From the NCBI RefSeq assembly GCF_000159695.1, contig NZ_CM000955.1:693473-757472 (forward strand): DNA of 64,000 nt, in the 5' to 3' direction. The notes beneath the pieces were generated by a model, which saw only the letters and a program-made list of their open reading frames with translations, searched no databases and had not been told where the DNA came from. The DNA is from Finegoldia magna ATCC 53516. Lineage in GTDB: Bacteria; Bacillota; Clostridia; Tissierellales; Peptoniphilaceae. Positions 55,127 through 62,932 of the stretch are shown here, one piece after another (the stretch's first letter is position 1; each line of letters opens with the position of its first letter). The position numbers were made by a program, and so were the translations under genes.

Positions 55127-55195
55127 AAAAGTAGAAAATCATTTTTGCACGAACATCTGAATACATAAATTTGCGCAAAAATGTAATCTACTTTA
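55127..55195 (-). terminator. Long imperfect terminator after rnhA-like gene
   Basis: On the minus strand AAAGTAGA...ATTTTTGC pairs with GCAAAAAT...TCTACTTT around a 20-base loop, followed by a T-rich end. Confidence 0.65.
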
Positions 55196-55213
55196 ATTTT
55201 TTTAAATACTTTA

Positions 55214-55822
55214 TTATTTCCCTATTCCCAACGCTTGTTTCGCCAATTCATCAGCCATATCGTTATAAGTATCGTTGGAGTGACCTTTGACTTTTACGAA
55301 ATTAATGTCGATTTGAGGTTTTATTTCATCGATAAATTTCTTGTAGCTTTTAGTTAGATTGTTGTTTGTTTTCCAGTCTCCATTAGCCCAGCTTTCGATT
55401 CCTTGATAATCATAAAAAATCGTGATTTTGTCCATTTTAAGTTCTACGGCTTTTTTAATTGCAAATACCGACCCACTTACTTCTCCAGATACATTTCTGT
55501 GAGTTGAAAATTCTGATTGAGGAAATTTTTGATTGAATTTGTCGATTTTACCATTGTGAAACAGCACACAACCAAAACTATATTCTCCCGTATCTTTCTT
55601 AAATGATCCATCTACATACGCCACGCATTCATTTTCATTTAAATTATCAATTGACGCTACTTTTTTATTATCTTCGCCATTTATGAAATTATCTGCCTCT
55701 TCTTTTGTCTTAAAAGATTTGAAAATCGCTCCCTTAAAACCATTTACTTGTTGTTGACAATCTGCCCAACTATTGTATATTCCAGGATTTCTCCCAATTT
55801 TTACCGCATAAAATTTACTCAT
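55214..55822 (-). CDS. rnhA: Ribonuclease H with N-terminal hybrid-binding domain
   Basis: Cuts RNA in RNA/DNA hybrids. The 202 aa protein starts with the RHBD/viroplasmin domain (residues 1-46, KFYAVKIGRNPGIYNSWADC). It continues with RNase HI and its acidic catalytic set in AYVDGSFKKD, KKAVELKMD, FYDYQGIESW and DTYNDMADELAKQ. The layout is that of eukaryotic-type RNase H1 found in some Firmicutes. Its start overlaps the end of the alpha-amylase gene by 8 bp; the pairing has no obvious reason. Confidence 0.93.
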   Translation of the reverse strand: MSKFYAVKIGRNPGIYNSWADCQQQVNGFKGAIFKSFKTKEEADNFINGEDNKKVASIDNLNENECVAYVDGSFKKDTGEYSFGCVLFHNGKIDKFNQKFPQSEFSTHRNVSGEVSGSVFAIKKAVELKMDKITIFYDYQGIESWANGDWKTNNNLTKSYKKFIDEIKPQIDINFVKVKGHSNDTYNDMADELAKQALGIGK

Positions 55823-57260
55823 TACATACCCAACAGCTCAAAGTTCCAGCTCCCACTTCAAAATCCCCGAATCCTTCATCATCGATTACAATTTCATTAG
55901 AATTTGTTCCAGTGATTTCCGTATACTTTTTACCTGCATTTTCCTTTCCTACATTCATTCTCAAAGTATTGATGTCGCCAGTGCTGATTACAACAGCCAT
56001 TGGATTGTGAAAATCATCTCCGTGTCTAATCCAACCTATCAAATTTTCACTTTCCATATAATCTGTTTGCTCTCCAAATGCGTAATGTTTTCTGATGTAC
56101 ATCAAATTATCTATAATATCCTTTTGCCCTTCGATATTAAATTCTCCACCTATTTTACAATAATCACCGTAAAACACGCAAGGATATCCGTCTTTTCTAA
56201 GTAGAATCAAACCGTACGCAATTTTTTTGAACCAAGGCTCTACAAATGATTCCAACGACTGACCAGGTTCGCTGTCGTGATTATCCACGAATGTAACCGC
56301 AATTGTGGGATGTTCTTTTACCAAAGTATTGTCGAAAATTTTTCTCATATCAAATTTATCGCCCATTTTCGATGCAGAATACATATTAAAATGAAGTGCC
56401 ACATCGAACAAATCCACATCGTATTTCGTATCGTATAAATAATGGTTAGTGTTGTCCTTATCTTGTAACCAATATTCACCGAAAAAATAAAAATCACGAT
56501 TTGCAACTTTTTGTATATGCTTTGTGAAATCAATTATAAATTCATCGTCAATGTGTTTAAGCGCGTCGTATCTGAAGCCGTCCACATTAACATAATTCAC
56601 AAACCATTCTCCCCACCTAAAAAGCTCAGCTTTAACATCAGGATTTTTGTGGTCAATATCTGCAAACATCAAATAATCGAAATTCCCTTTTTCGTTGGAA
56701 ACATTCTCGCTAAATCCTTTGTTTTCTCCAGCGATTTCAAAAATTCCTTTCTTTTGTTGTTTATTGTCAAAGTCAACTCCATTGAAATGTTGAAAATGCC
56801 ACACGAACTCAGAATATTTTCCATTTCTACCCTTGAAATCAAAGCCAGTCCATCCCTCAATATCATAAGCATCAGTAATTCTTTTCGTCCTGTCGTTAGA
56901 ATCCACTTCATAAGCCTGAAAAGTTTCTGAGAAATCTGCTCCAGCTTTATGATTTAAAACAACATCTGCGTAAACTTTTATATCATTTTCGTGCAAAACT
57001 TCGATTAATTTTTTCAATTCTTCTACAGTTCCGTATTTTGTACGAACAGATCCTTTCTGATCAAATTCTCCCAAATCGTACAAATCATACACACCATAGC
57101 CAACATCATTTGTCCCTGTCGCTTTAAACATTGGAGCAAGCCACAACGAATCAATCCCTTTTTCTTTTAAATTCTTCGCTTCTTTCGTCAAATTTTTATA
57201 ATAATTTCCATCGTCTGGCAAGTACCATTCAAAAGCTTGCATCATTATTTCGTTTCCCAT
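55815..57260 (-). CDS. Cytoplasmic alpha-amylase (GH13)
   Basis: A 481 aa glycoside hydrolase family 13 enzyme cutting alpha-1,4-glucans or maltodextrins. The four conserved regions are seen: DVVLNHKAG, GFRYDALKHI with the Asp nucleophile, FFGEYW with the Glu acid, and FVDNHDSEP. NEIMMQAFEWYLPDDGNYYKNL opens it in the style of the liquefying bacterial amylases, but there is no signal peptide, so it is expected to act inside the cell. GGGGGA precedes the ATG. It may turn over stored glycogen; no glycogen genes are in the window. Confidence 0.94.
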   Translation of the reverse strand: MGNEIMMQAFEWYLPDDGNYYKNLTKEAKNLKEKGIDSLWLAPMFKATGTNDVGYGVYDLYDLGEFDQKGSVRTKYGTVEELKKLIEVLHENDIKVYADVVLNHKAGADFSETFQAYEVDSNDRTKRITDAYDIEGWTGFDFKGRNGKYSEFVWHFQHFNGVDFDNKQQKKGIFEIAGENKGFSENVSNEKGNFDYLMFADIDHKNPDVKAELFRWGEWFVNYVNVDGFRYDALKHIDDEFIIDFTKHIQKVANRDFYFFGEYWLQDKDNTNHYLYDTKYDVDLFDVALHFNMYSASKMGDKFDMRKIFDNTLVKEHPTIAVTFVDNHDSEPGQSLESFVEPWFKKIAYGLILLRKDGYPCVFYGDYCKIGGEFNIEGQKDIIDNLMYIRKHYAFGEQTDYMESENLIGWIRHGDDFHNPMAVVISTGDINTLRMNVGKENAGKKYTEITGTNSNEIVIDDEGFGDFEVGAGTLSCWVCNE

Positions 57261-57349
57261 TTGTTCCCCCTATTAATTGTAAGAAATTGCTTTATATTGT
57301 ATAATCTAATAAGATTATAACATTAAAATGATAAGAATAAGGAGAATAA

Positions 57350-58084
57350 ATGCAATATTTAGTCGGTAGAAATCCTGTTATGGAAGCTTTGGAAATGGAT
57401 ATGGGAGTAACCAATATATACATACAAAAAGGCGAATTAAAAGGATTTATTAAAAAAATAGAAAAAAAAGCTTACGATATGGGAATTAGAGTCGAATACG
57501 TCGATAAAAAATACATCGAAAAATTCGCAGAAAACACTGCTCATCAAGGCGTTATGGCAAAAATGCCAAGTTTTGGTTATTCAAGCGTTGATGAAATGAT
57601 AATTTACGCCAAAAAAATAAATGAAGATCCATTTTTGATAATTTTGGACGAAATCACAGATCCTCACAATTTGGGATCCATCATCAGGACTGCAGAAGTT
57701 GCTGGATGCCACGGAGTTATAATTCCAAAACACCGCGCATGTGAGGTAAATGCAACTGCAATTAAAACAAGTGCAGGAGCTGTTTTTAATATCAAAATCG
57801 CACGTGTAACCAATATAACCACGACAATTAATTATTTAAAAGAACATAACATTTGGATTTACGGAGCCTGTGGAGAAGCTTCACAAACTCACACACAGGC
57901 TAACTTGAAGGGACCTATTGGTCTTGTAATAGGAAATGAGGGCAAGGGTATTTCGAGATTAGTCAGAGAAAACTGTGATCAGTTAATTAAAATCCCAATG
58001 TATGGAAAAACAGAATCACTCAATGCATCAAATGCTGCGAGTATTCTAATTTACGAAATCATACGCCAAAGGTATGAAAAATAA
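57350..58084 (+). CDS. rlmB: 23S rRNA (guanosine-2'-O-)-methyltransferase RlmB
   Basis: SpoU/TrmH-family knotted methyltransferase. The 244 aa protein has the N-terminal RNA-binding domain (VGRNPVMEALEM) and the three SPOUT motifs: LDEITDPHNLGSIIRTAEVAG, PIGLVIGNEGKGISRLVRENCD and IPMYGKTESLNASNAASI. AAGGAG precedes the ATG. It overlaps rae1 by 11 bp. In many Firmicutes these two follow cysS-mrnC; here that block is split. Confidence 0.95.
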   Translation: MQYLVGRNPVMEALEMDMGVTNIYIQKGELKGFIKKIEKKAYDMGIRVEYVDKKYIEKFAENTAHQGVMAKMPSFGYSSVDEMIIYAKKINEDPFLIILDEITDPHNLGSIIRTAEVAGCHGVIIPKHRACEVNATAIKTSAGAVFNIKIARVTNITTTINYLKEHNIWIYGACGEASQTHTQANLKGPIGLVIGNEGKGISRLVRENCDQLIKIPMYGKTESLNASNAASILIYEIIRQRYEK

Positions 58085-58607
58085 GCAAATTTATCTTTAT
58101 GTCGATGGTTATAATATAATTAACGCTTGGCCGAATTTGTACAAATTATCAAATGACGTGGACTTGGATAGTGCCCGTGAAGAGCTCATTGATATAATGA
58201 AAGAATATCAAAATCTAAGCGGCGAACAAGTTTATGTGGTTTTTGATGCATACCTTGTAAAAGGTGGAATGAGCATCGAAGAAAAACGCGATAATTTGAC
58301 GGTTGTTTATACAAAGGAACACGAATCTGCTGACCGATACATTGAAAGAAAAGTCAACGATATGAAAAAGCACGACAAAATGTATGTGGCTAGTAACGAT
58401 GGAATGATCCAAAGAATTATTTTATCGCGTGGAGGTATCAGAATTAGTGCCAATGAACTTTGGAAAAATTATCTTACTTTAAAAGAAAACCTCAAAAGAT
58501 CTAAGCTAAGAAAAAGAAAACAATCTACCGAAAATATTGTTACTATAGATAATGAAATTTATGAACAATTAGAAAAACTTCAAGATGAATTAAAAAAACA
58601 AAACTAG
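58074..58607 (+). CDS. rae1: NYN-domain endoribonuclease Rae1 (YacP)
   Basis: A 177 aa PIN/NYN ribonuclease related to YacP/Rae1, which cleaves mRNA in the ribosomal A site in Bacillus subtilis. The acidic metal residues are in YLYVDGYNIINAWP (Asp at residue 11), VVFDAY and YVASNDGMIQR. A basic, coiled C-terminus of about 40 residues extends beyond the core. It overlaps rlmB by 11 bp, so they are cotranslated. The stop codon lies within the terminator stem. Confidence 0.92.
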   Translation: MKNKQIYLYVDGYNIINAWPNLYKLSNDVDLDSAREELIDIMKEYQNLSGEQVYVVFDAYLVKGGMSIEEKRDNLTVVYTKEHESADRYIERKVNDMKKHDKMYVASNDGMIQRIILSRGGIRISANELWKNYLTLKENLKRSKLRKRKQSTENIVTIDNEIYEQLEKLQDELKKQN

Positions 58608-58630
58608 GTCACATGGCCTAGTTTTGTTTT
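58599..58630 (+). terminator. Terminator overlapping the rae1 stop codon
   Basis: CAAAACTAGG pairs with CCTAGTTTTG, then a T run; the TAG stop (58605-58607) is in the stem. Confidence 0.88.
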
Positions 58631-58742
58631 TCAACATAAGGAGATACCCATTGTTAATGGATAAAATGAAAACGTTATTAACTGTTTTTATTATATCACC
58701 CTATATACAATTTGTCAAAATTTTAAAATTAAATTTTCAAAT

Positions 58743-59516
58743 TTATTTTTGTTTATCTTCCTCTATCAAATTTTTGATTGCTTCGATTGCAACTTTAATG
58801 GCTACATCAGTGTCGTGACACACAGGATTATCCAAGTGTTTCTTCTCACGTTCTTGGTTTGCCACAACCAAAAAGCAAGATCCACATCTAACGCGAAGAT
58901 AACTTGCAACCACAAATAAGGCTGCTGATTCCATCTCACTTGCCAATGTGCCAAGCCTTTTCCAAGCTTCCCATTTATTCAATAAATCGTATGACACGGG
59001 CATTTTTTCTGGTTCGTGTTGTCCGTAGAAGCTGTCCTTGCATTGAACAACTCCAACATGGTAATTATGTCCCAAATCTTTTGAAGCTTTTACCAAAGAA
59101 TTTGTCACATCTAAGTTTGCAACTGCTGGAAATTCTATCGGAGCGTATTCCTTCGTAGTACCTTCAGCTCTTATCGCAGAATTTGCTATAACTACATCAG
59201 AACTTTTCACATCTTCTTGAATTCCTCCACAAGTTCCAACTCTTATAAAAGTATCTGCTCCTGCTTTGACAAGCTCTTCCATTGCAATTGCTGCAGAAGG
59301 ACCACCGATTCCAGTACTTGTTACGGAAACTTTTTCTCCATTTATAGTTCCAGTGTATGTTACATATTCTCTATGATCTGCTACTAGCTTTGCATCGTCA
59401 AAATATTTTGCGATTTTTTCGCATCTTTTTGGATCTCCTGGTAAGATTACATACTTTCCAACATCTCCACTTTTAATATTCAAATGATATTGCACGCCTT
59501 CTTCTGCGTATTTCAT
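58743..59516 (-). CDS. udp: Uridine phosphorylase-type nucleoside phosphorylase
   Basis: Phosphorolyses uridine, perhaps also other nucleosides. The 257 aa protein has the phosphate-binding [14 protein letters not shown], the family [33 protein letters not shown] near residues 65-97 and the ribose Glu in [11 protein letters not shown]. It is distinct from DeoD at 46161 and closer to uridine than purine enzymes by these blocks. GAGGTG precedes the ATG. Monocistronic. Confidence 0.91.
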   Translation of the reverse strand: MKYAEEGVQYHLNIKSGDVGKYVILPGDPKRCEKIAKYFDDAKLVADHREYVTYTGTINGEKVSVTSTGIGGPSAAIAMEELVKAGADTFIRVGTCGGIQEDVKSSDVVIANSAIRAEGTTKEYAPIEFPAVANLDVTNSLVKASKDLGHNYHVGVVQCKDSFYGQHEPEKMPVSYDLLNKWEAWKRLGTLASEMESAALFVVASYLRVRCGSCFLVVANQEREKKHLDNPVCHDTDVAIKVAIEAIKNLIEEDKQK

Positions 59517-59573
59517 AAAATCACCTCATTTTTATCTATATTACTAGTATATACTAATTTTAGACAAATATCA

Positions 59574-60089
59574 TTATTGAGCGTTGATTTTAACGTAATT
59601 TGTGCGATAAATTATTTTTTTGAAGAAAATTCCCACAATTGTGTTCAAAACTGAAGTTGGCAAACACACTGCGACAAACATTGATGGTAGTAACTCTTTA
59701 AAATTTTCTGTACCCATTCCCATTGGAATTGCAAGAGATAAAAATACAAATCCACTTATCACGGTTCCTAAAGCGAATATCAAATTAGATTTTTTGCTGT
59801 TTTTGCCCATGAATTTGAACAAATAAAACACGATAATTCCAGAAACTAATTTGTCGATTATATTTGGAAGTTGTCCCATTGGAAAACTTGTTGTAAAAGC
59901 TGCAAGTCCTCCCGCAAACAAACTCAACACAAAAGCTTCTTTTACATTATCCATGAATAATATTCCCAAAAACATCATTACCAATAAAAAATCTGGCTTA
60001 ACTCCCATAAACAACGCAGGTGTAACGTAATGTAGCAATAATCCTACACTTAAAAATATCGAACTTACTGTTAATTTTTTTGAATCCAT
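59574..60089 (-). CDS. trpP: Tryptophan transporter TrpP-like
   Basis: A 171 aa membrane protein with five hydrophobic segments. The opening LTVSSIFLSVGLLLHYVTPALFMGVKPDF and the FAGGLAAFTTSFPMGQLPNIIDK block match the TrpP (YhaG) family of small tryptophan uptake proteins. A T-box leader with a likely UGG specifier lies upstream on the same strand, which supports tryptophan as the substrate. AGGAAGA lies ahead of the ATG. It would respond to uncharged tRNA-Trp. Confidence 0.9.
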   Translation of the reverse strand: MDSKKLTVSSIFLSVGLLLHYVTPALFMGVKPDFLLVMMFLGILFMDNVKEAFVLSLFAGGLAAFTTSFPMGQLPNIIDKLVSGIIVFYLFKFMGKNSKKSNLIFALGTVISGFVFLSLAIPMGMGTENFKELLPSMFVAVCLPTSVLNTIVGIFFKKIIYRTNYVKINAQ

Positions 60090-60171
60090 AATATCTTCCT
60101 CTCTTTTTCATAATATTTTTTTCTCTCAAATTCATTTTATAAGTTCATTTCATTACACTCACCTGCCTTTA

Positions 60172-60410
60172 TAATAAAAAAACACCTGTTCCCAAAAGGA
60201 ACAAGTGTCAAAACTCGCGTTACCATCCTAATTTATGTGCAAAAATGCACACATCTCTTTCAGATACTTCCATATCCTATCCCTGTAAAGTGAGAATCAC
60301 TTTTTGAACTACTAAGCTTCGTTCAAAATTCAGATAACCCCATTCATATAAACTTCGCTTAGAAATTCGCACCACCCATTTCCTCTCTTGAAGTTTCATT
60401 TATACTACTA
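60172..60410 (-). promoter_or_regulatory. T-box riboswitch controlling trpP
   Basis: On the minus strand the leader has a stem I region with AGAGAGG and GGGTGGTGCGAA, the antiterminator T-box bulge AGGATGGTAACGCG (60216-60230 region), and a terminator ACACTTGTTCC-TTTTG-GGAACAGGTGT (60182-60208) with a T run. A GAATGG at about 60343-60348 lies where the specifier loop is expected and would read UGG, tryptophan. Uncharged tRNA-Trp would favour the antiterminator. Confidence 0.88.
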
Positions 60411-60450
60411 TCTTATCTATTGAATTTAATATTTTTAAATATTTTCTAAT

Positions 60451-60478
60451 ATTATACCACAAATAAAATAATTTACAA
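60451..60478 (-). promoter_or_regulatory. Promoter of the trpP T-box transcript
   Basis: On the minus strand TTGTAA (60473-60478), 16 bases, TATAAT (60451-60456). It begins right after the stop of the OsmC-like gene, giving a leader of about 270 nt before trpP's terminator. Confidence 0.7.
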
Positions 60479-60479
60479 G

Positions 60480-60932
60480 TTATAAAACAGTTTTAAAATT
60501 AACATTTACCAAATCTTTTATAGAATTGTAAATTAAAGTTCTATCCAGAACTTCATCCAAAAACTCTTGTAGTTCTTCTCCTTCATAAAAAGAGAAGAAA
60601 TAAATGTCGATGTTGATTTTGTTGATAATACTCTTATCTTCAAAGCCAATAACATTTAACAGATACATTGGATTGTCGATATCTAAGTTCACCTTAGCTT
60701 CGATATCTTGCAATATAGTATTTCTTTTCTTCGCAACTCTCATCATAGTCAAAATCAGCTCTGAAACGATGGAGCTTACGAAGAAATCAATTGATGTGAA
60801 TTCTTCTTTTTCTGAGTCAAAAGAAATAGATGAGTCCACAGGAATACATGATTTTTCGTTGTAAACTTTGACCAAATCATTGGATACAATAGCCCTGAAA
60901 TTTTTTTGGAATGAATTTATGTCATCATTCAT
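60480..60932 (-). CDS. OsmC-like protein without the usual cysteines
   Basis: A 150 aa soluble protein. FTSIDFFVSSIVSELILTMMRVAKKRN (residues 45-71) and the closing LDEVLDRTLIYNSIKDLVNVNF follow the OsmC/Ohr layout, in which a Cys sits in the long helix and another in CPVxxxL. In this protein those positions read Ser-Glu and Arg-Thr, and the sole Cys is at residue 29. So peroxidase activity of the OsmC kind is not expected. The ATG overlaps the stop of the MetE-like gene by 8 bp, so it belongs to that cluster. The assignment to OsmC is tentative. Confidence 0.55.
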   Translation of the reverse strand: MNDDINSFQKNFRAIVSNDLVKVYNEKSCIPVDSSISFDSEKEEFTSIDFFVSSIVSELILTMMRVAKKRNTILQDIEAKVNLDIDNPMYLLNVIGFEDKSIINKINIDIYFFSFYEGEELQEFLDEVLDRTLIYNSIKDLVNVNFKTVL

Positions 60933-62100
60933 ATTCTTTCCTCAATTTATTTCTAGCATCAATCATAGATTGTATTTTTTCTCTTATGTGGTCGTACTCA
61001 TTTACTGGTCTATTGGAGAATGTAGCAAATCCACAGTCTGGGTTTAGCCACAATTTATCCTTGTCGATAAATGTTAGAGCTTCCTTGGCTCTTTTGTAAA
61101 TTCCTTCTGTGTCTTCCTTGTCATCCAATCTAGGATTTAACACTCCAAGTCCCAAAATCATTTTGTTGTTGATTCTTTCATCTGCTAGTAATGCTTTCAA
61201 TTCTCCAGCTCTTGGTGTTGAAAATTCTAACGCCAACAAATCTGCATGAATATCTGCGAACAAATCCAAAAGCGGAGTATAAGGTCCTGTCAATAAAATA
61301 CTTTCGTTTTTACTCCAATTACCACGACACACGTGAAGTGAACAGATAGATTTGTCTCTATCGACACTATCCATAACGCTTTTTATCAAATGTGTGGCAA
61401 ACTTTAACTCTTCAGTTGGATCTTTTCTTGTAGACAATGATGCACACATGAAAGTTCTAGGTCTTCCTTCAGTGAACACAATTTCTGTAAGAACTGGTTC
61501 ATCGAATTGAATTACGTCTACTCCGATTTCTTGAAGATTTTTGATTTCTTTTTTGTAAATGTCGATTACATCTTCTCCCAAATCTTCCTTACTGTCGTAG
61601 TATTTGGAACTAACATTTGCTAGCCACATACTTCTTGTAACCAAATAAGGACCAGGCATTGTAATCTTTACAGGTTTATCAGTCAATGATTTCAAAAGCT
61701 TTAATTCTTCTGATACAATGTCACCTTTGTATTCCAATTTGCCAGTACAAATAGCGTTTTTAATAGATGTTGCAGGAACATCTAATGTCGTCAAAATATT
61801 TTCGAATTCTCTTTTATCATCGACATAATCCAGCATTTCAGCCATGCTCATTTGAGTTACGCCACCAAGTTTTTCAGAAATAAAAGATACGTAATTGTCT
61901 CTTTCTATTTCTCCACTTGTGATTACATCTATGTCCAAATCTTCTTGTAATTGTACAACTTCTTTGGTCTTATCGTACACCATTTGTTCGTAGTCAGAAA
62001 GGCTAATCATATTAGCCTTTAACATCCTACGAGCTTTCATTATTTCGTCCCCTCTTGGCATAGACCCTATCAAAGAGGTATTGAATAATTTATTGTTCAC
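60925..62100 (-). CDS. MetE-like (cobalamin-independent methionine synthase-type) methyltransferase
   Basis: A 391 aa protein of the MetE C-terminal/UROD-like TIM barrel family. It opens with SLIGSMPRGDEIM. The zinc ligands are in SLHVCRGNW (His and Cys) and NPDCGFAT (Cys), with Glu likely in ALEFSTPRAG. Full MetE has about 750 residues, so this is the short form whose methyl donor is not fixed by sequence: methyl-folate, betaine-like or methylthio compounds. The start is GTG 62100, within the end of the PhnD-like gene (11 bp overlap). It lies in a four-gene cluster. Confidence 0.85.
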   Translation of the reverse strand: MNNKLFNTSLIGSMPRGDEIMKARRMLKANMISLSDYEQMVYDKTKEVVQLQEDLDIDVITSGEIERDNYVSFISEKLGGVTQMSMAEMLDYVDDKREFENILTTLDVPATSIKNAICTGKLEYKGDIVSEELKLLKSLTDKPVKITMPGPYLVTRSMWLANVSSKYYDSKEDLGEDVIDIYKKEIKNLQEIGVDVIQFDEPVLTEIVFTEGRPRTFMCASLSTRKDPTEELKFATHLIKSVMDSVDRDKSICSLHVCRGNWSKNESILLTGPYTPLLDLFADIHADLLALEFSTPRAGELKALLADERINNKMILGLGVLNPRLDDKEDTEGIYKRAKEALTFIDKDKLWLNPDCGFATFSNRPVNEYDHIREKIQSMIDARNKLRKEYE

Positions 62101-62917
62101 TATTGAATCCCTTTAAGAAATTTCCTAAATATTCATTAGCTTCTGTAATTTGTTTGAAACCCTCTCTTCTACCAGGAATCCATTGTTTTAATCCTTCAAG
62201 ATCCATGATTTCTTTTTCTTTTTCGTTGTTGTAATCCATCTTGAACATAATATCATCAAATGCTTTGATGTCTTCATCAGAAACTTCAGGATTGAATGTA
62301 AATATACAATGGTCAAAGTTATCAGTTTTATCTAAAACTTCAACTTCGTTTTTGTCTAGTGTACCATCACTAATCCAAGCATCATAATTTGTACTTAAGC
62401 AGAATGATGCATCAACTTCTCCATTAACCATAGCGATCATGCTGTCTTTTTCTCCACCAACGTGATCTCCGTGTAAGCCAACACCGATATCAAATCTTTT
62501 TTCAGTGTAATCTTTACCATATTCTAAACCATTTTGGTGTAAATAGTTTATAGGAATAAGTCTTGCTTGTGGAGAGTCAATAGCTCCAAATCCTATTGTT
62601 TTTCCTTTTAAATCAGAAACTTTTTCAAAACTACCTTTTTTAACTACTAGATAAGTCTTCTTATCTCTATCAGTATCTCTCATGCATCCGATCTTATCTT
62701 TTCCTTCAGATCTCAAGTGAGCGTCTAAATGTGCTAATGGGGAATTCCATGCTCCATCAATTTCTCCACTCATTAAAGCATCTACTTGTAGTTTGTAGTC
62801 TTTGAAGAATACTCCTTCGATTTCAGCTCCATTTTCCTTGAAAAATTCTTCAATCATTTCCCATATTACTGTAACTCTTGGAGCGTAAATAACTGCACCT
62901 ATTTTTAATTTTTTCAT
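62090..62917 (-). CDS. PhnD-like substrate-binding protein without signal peptide
   Basis: A 275 aa protein of the type II periplasmic-binding fold, PhnD/phosphonate-sulfonate group: LKIGAVIYAPRVTVIWEMIEEFF, the hinge ALMSGEIDGAWNSPLAH and LKGKTIGFGAIDSPQARLIPINYL. Binding proteins of this kind are normally exported lipoproteins; this one begins MKKLKIGAVIYAP with no hydrophobic leader or lipobox, so it should be cytoplasmic. No ABC permease or ATPase gene is adjacent in the window. It might act as an intracellular small-molecule binder or enzyme for the neighbouring methyltransferase. GGAGG precedes the ATG. Confidence 0.8.
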   Translation of the reverse strand: MKKLKIGAVIYAPRVTVIWEMIEEFFKENGAEIEGVFFKDYKLQVDALMSGEIDGAWNSPLAHLDAHLRSEGKDKIGCMRDTDRDKKTYLVVKKGSFEKVSDLKGKTIGFGAIDSPQARLIPINYLHQNGLEYGKDYTEKRFDIGVGLHGDHVGGEKDSMIAMVNGEVDASFCLSTNYDAWISDGTLDKNEVEVLDKTDNFDHCIFTFNPEVSDEDIKAFDDIMFKMDYNNEKEKEIMDLEGLKQWIPGRREGFKQITEANEYLGNFLKGFNSEQ

Positions 62918-62932
62918 TTAATTCCTCCTATT

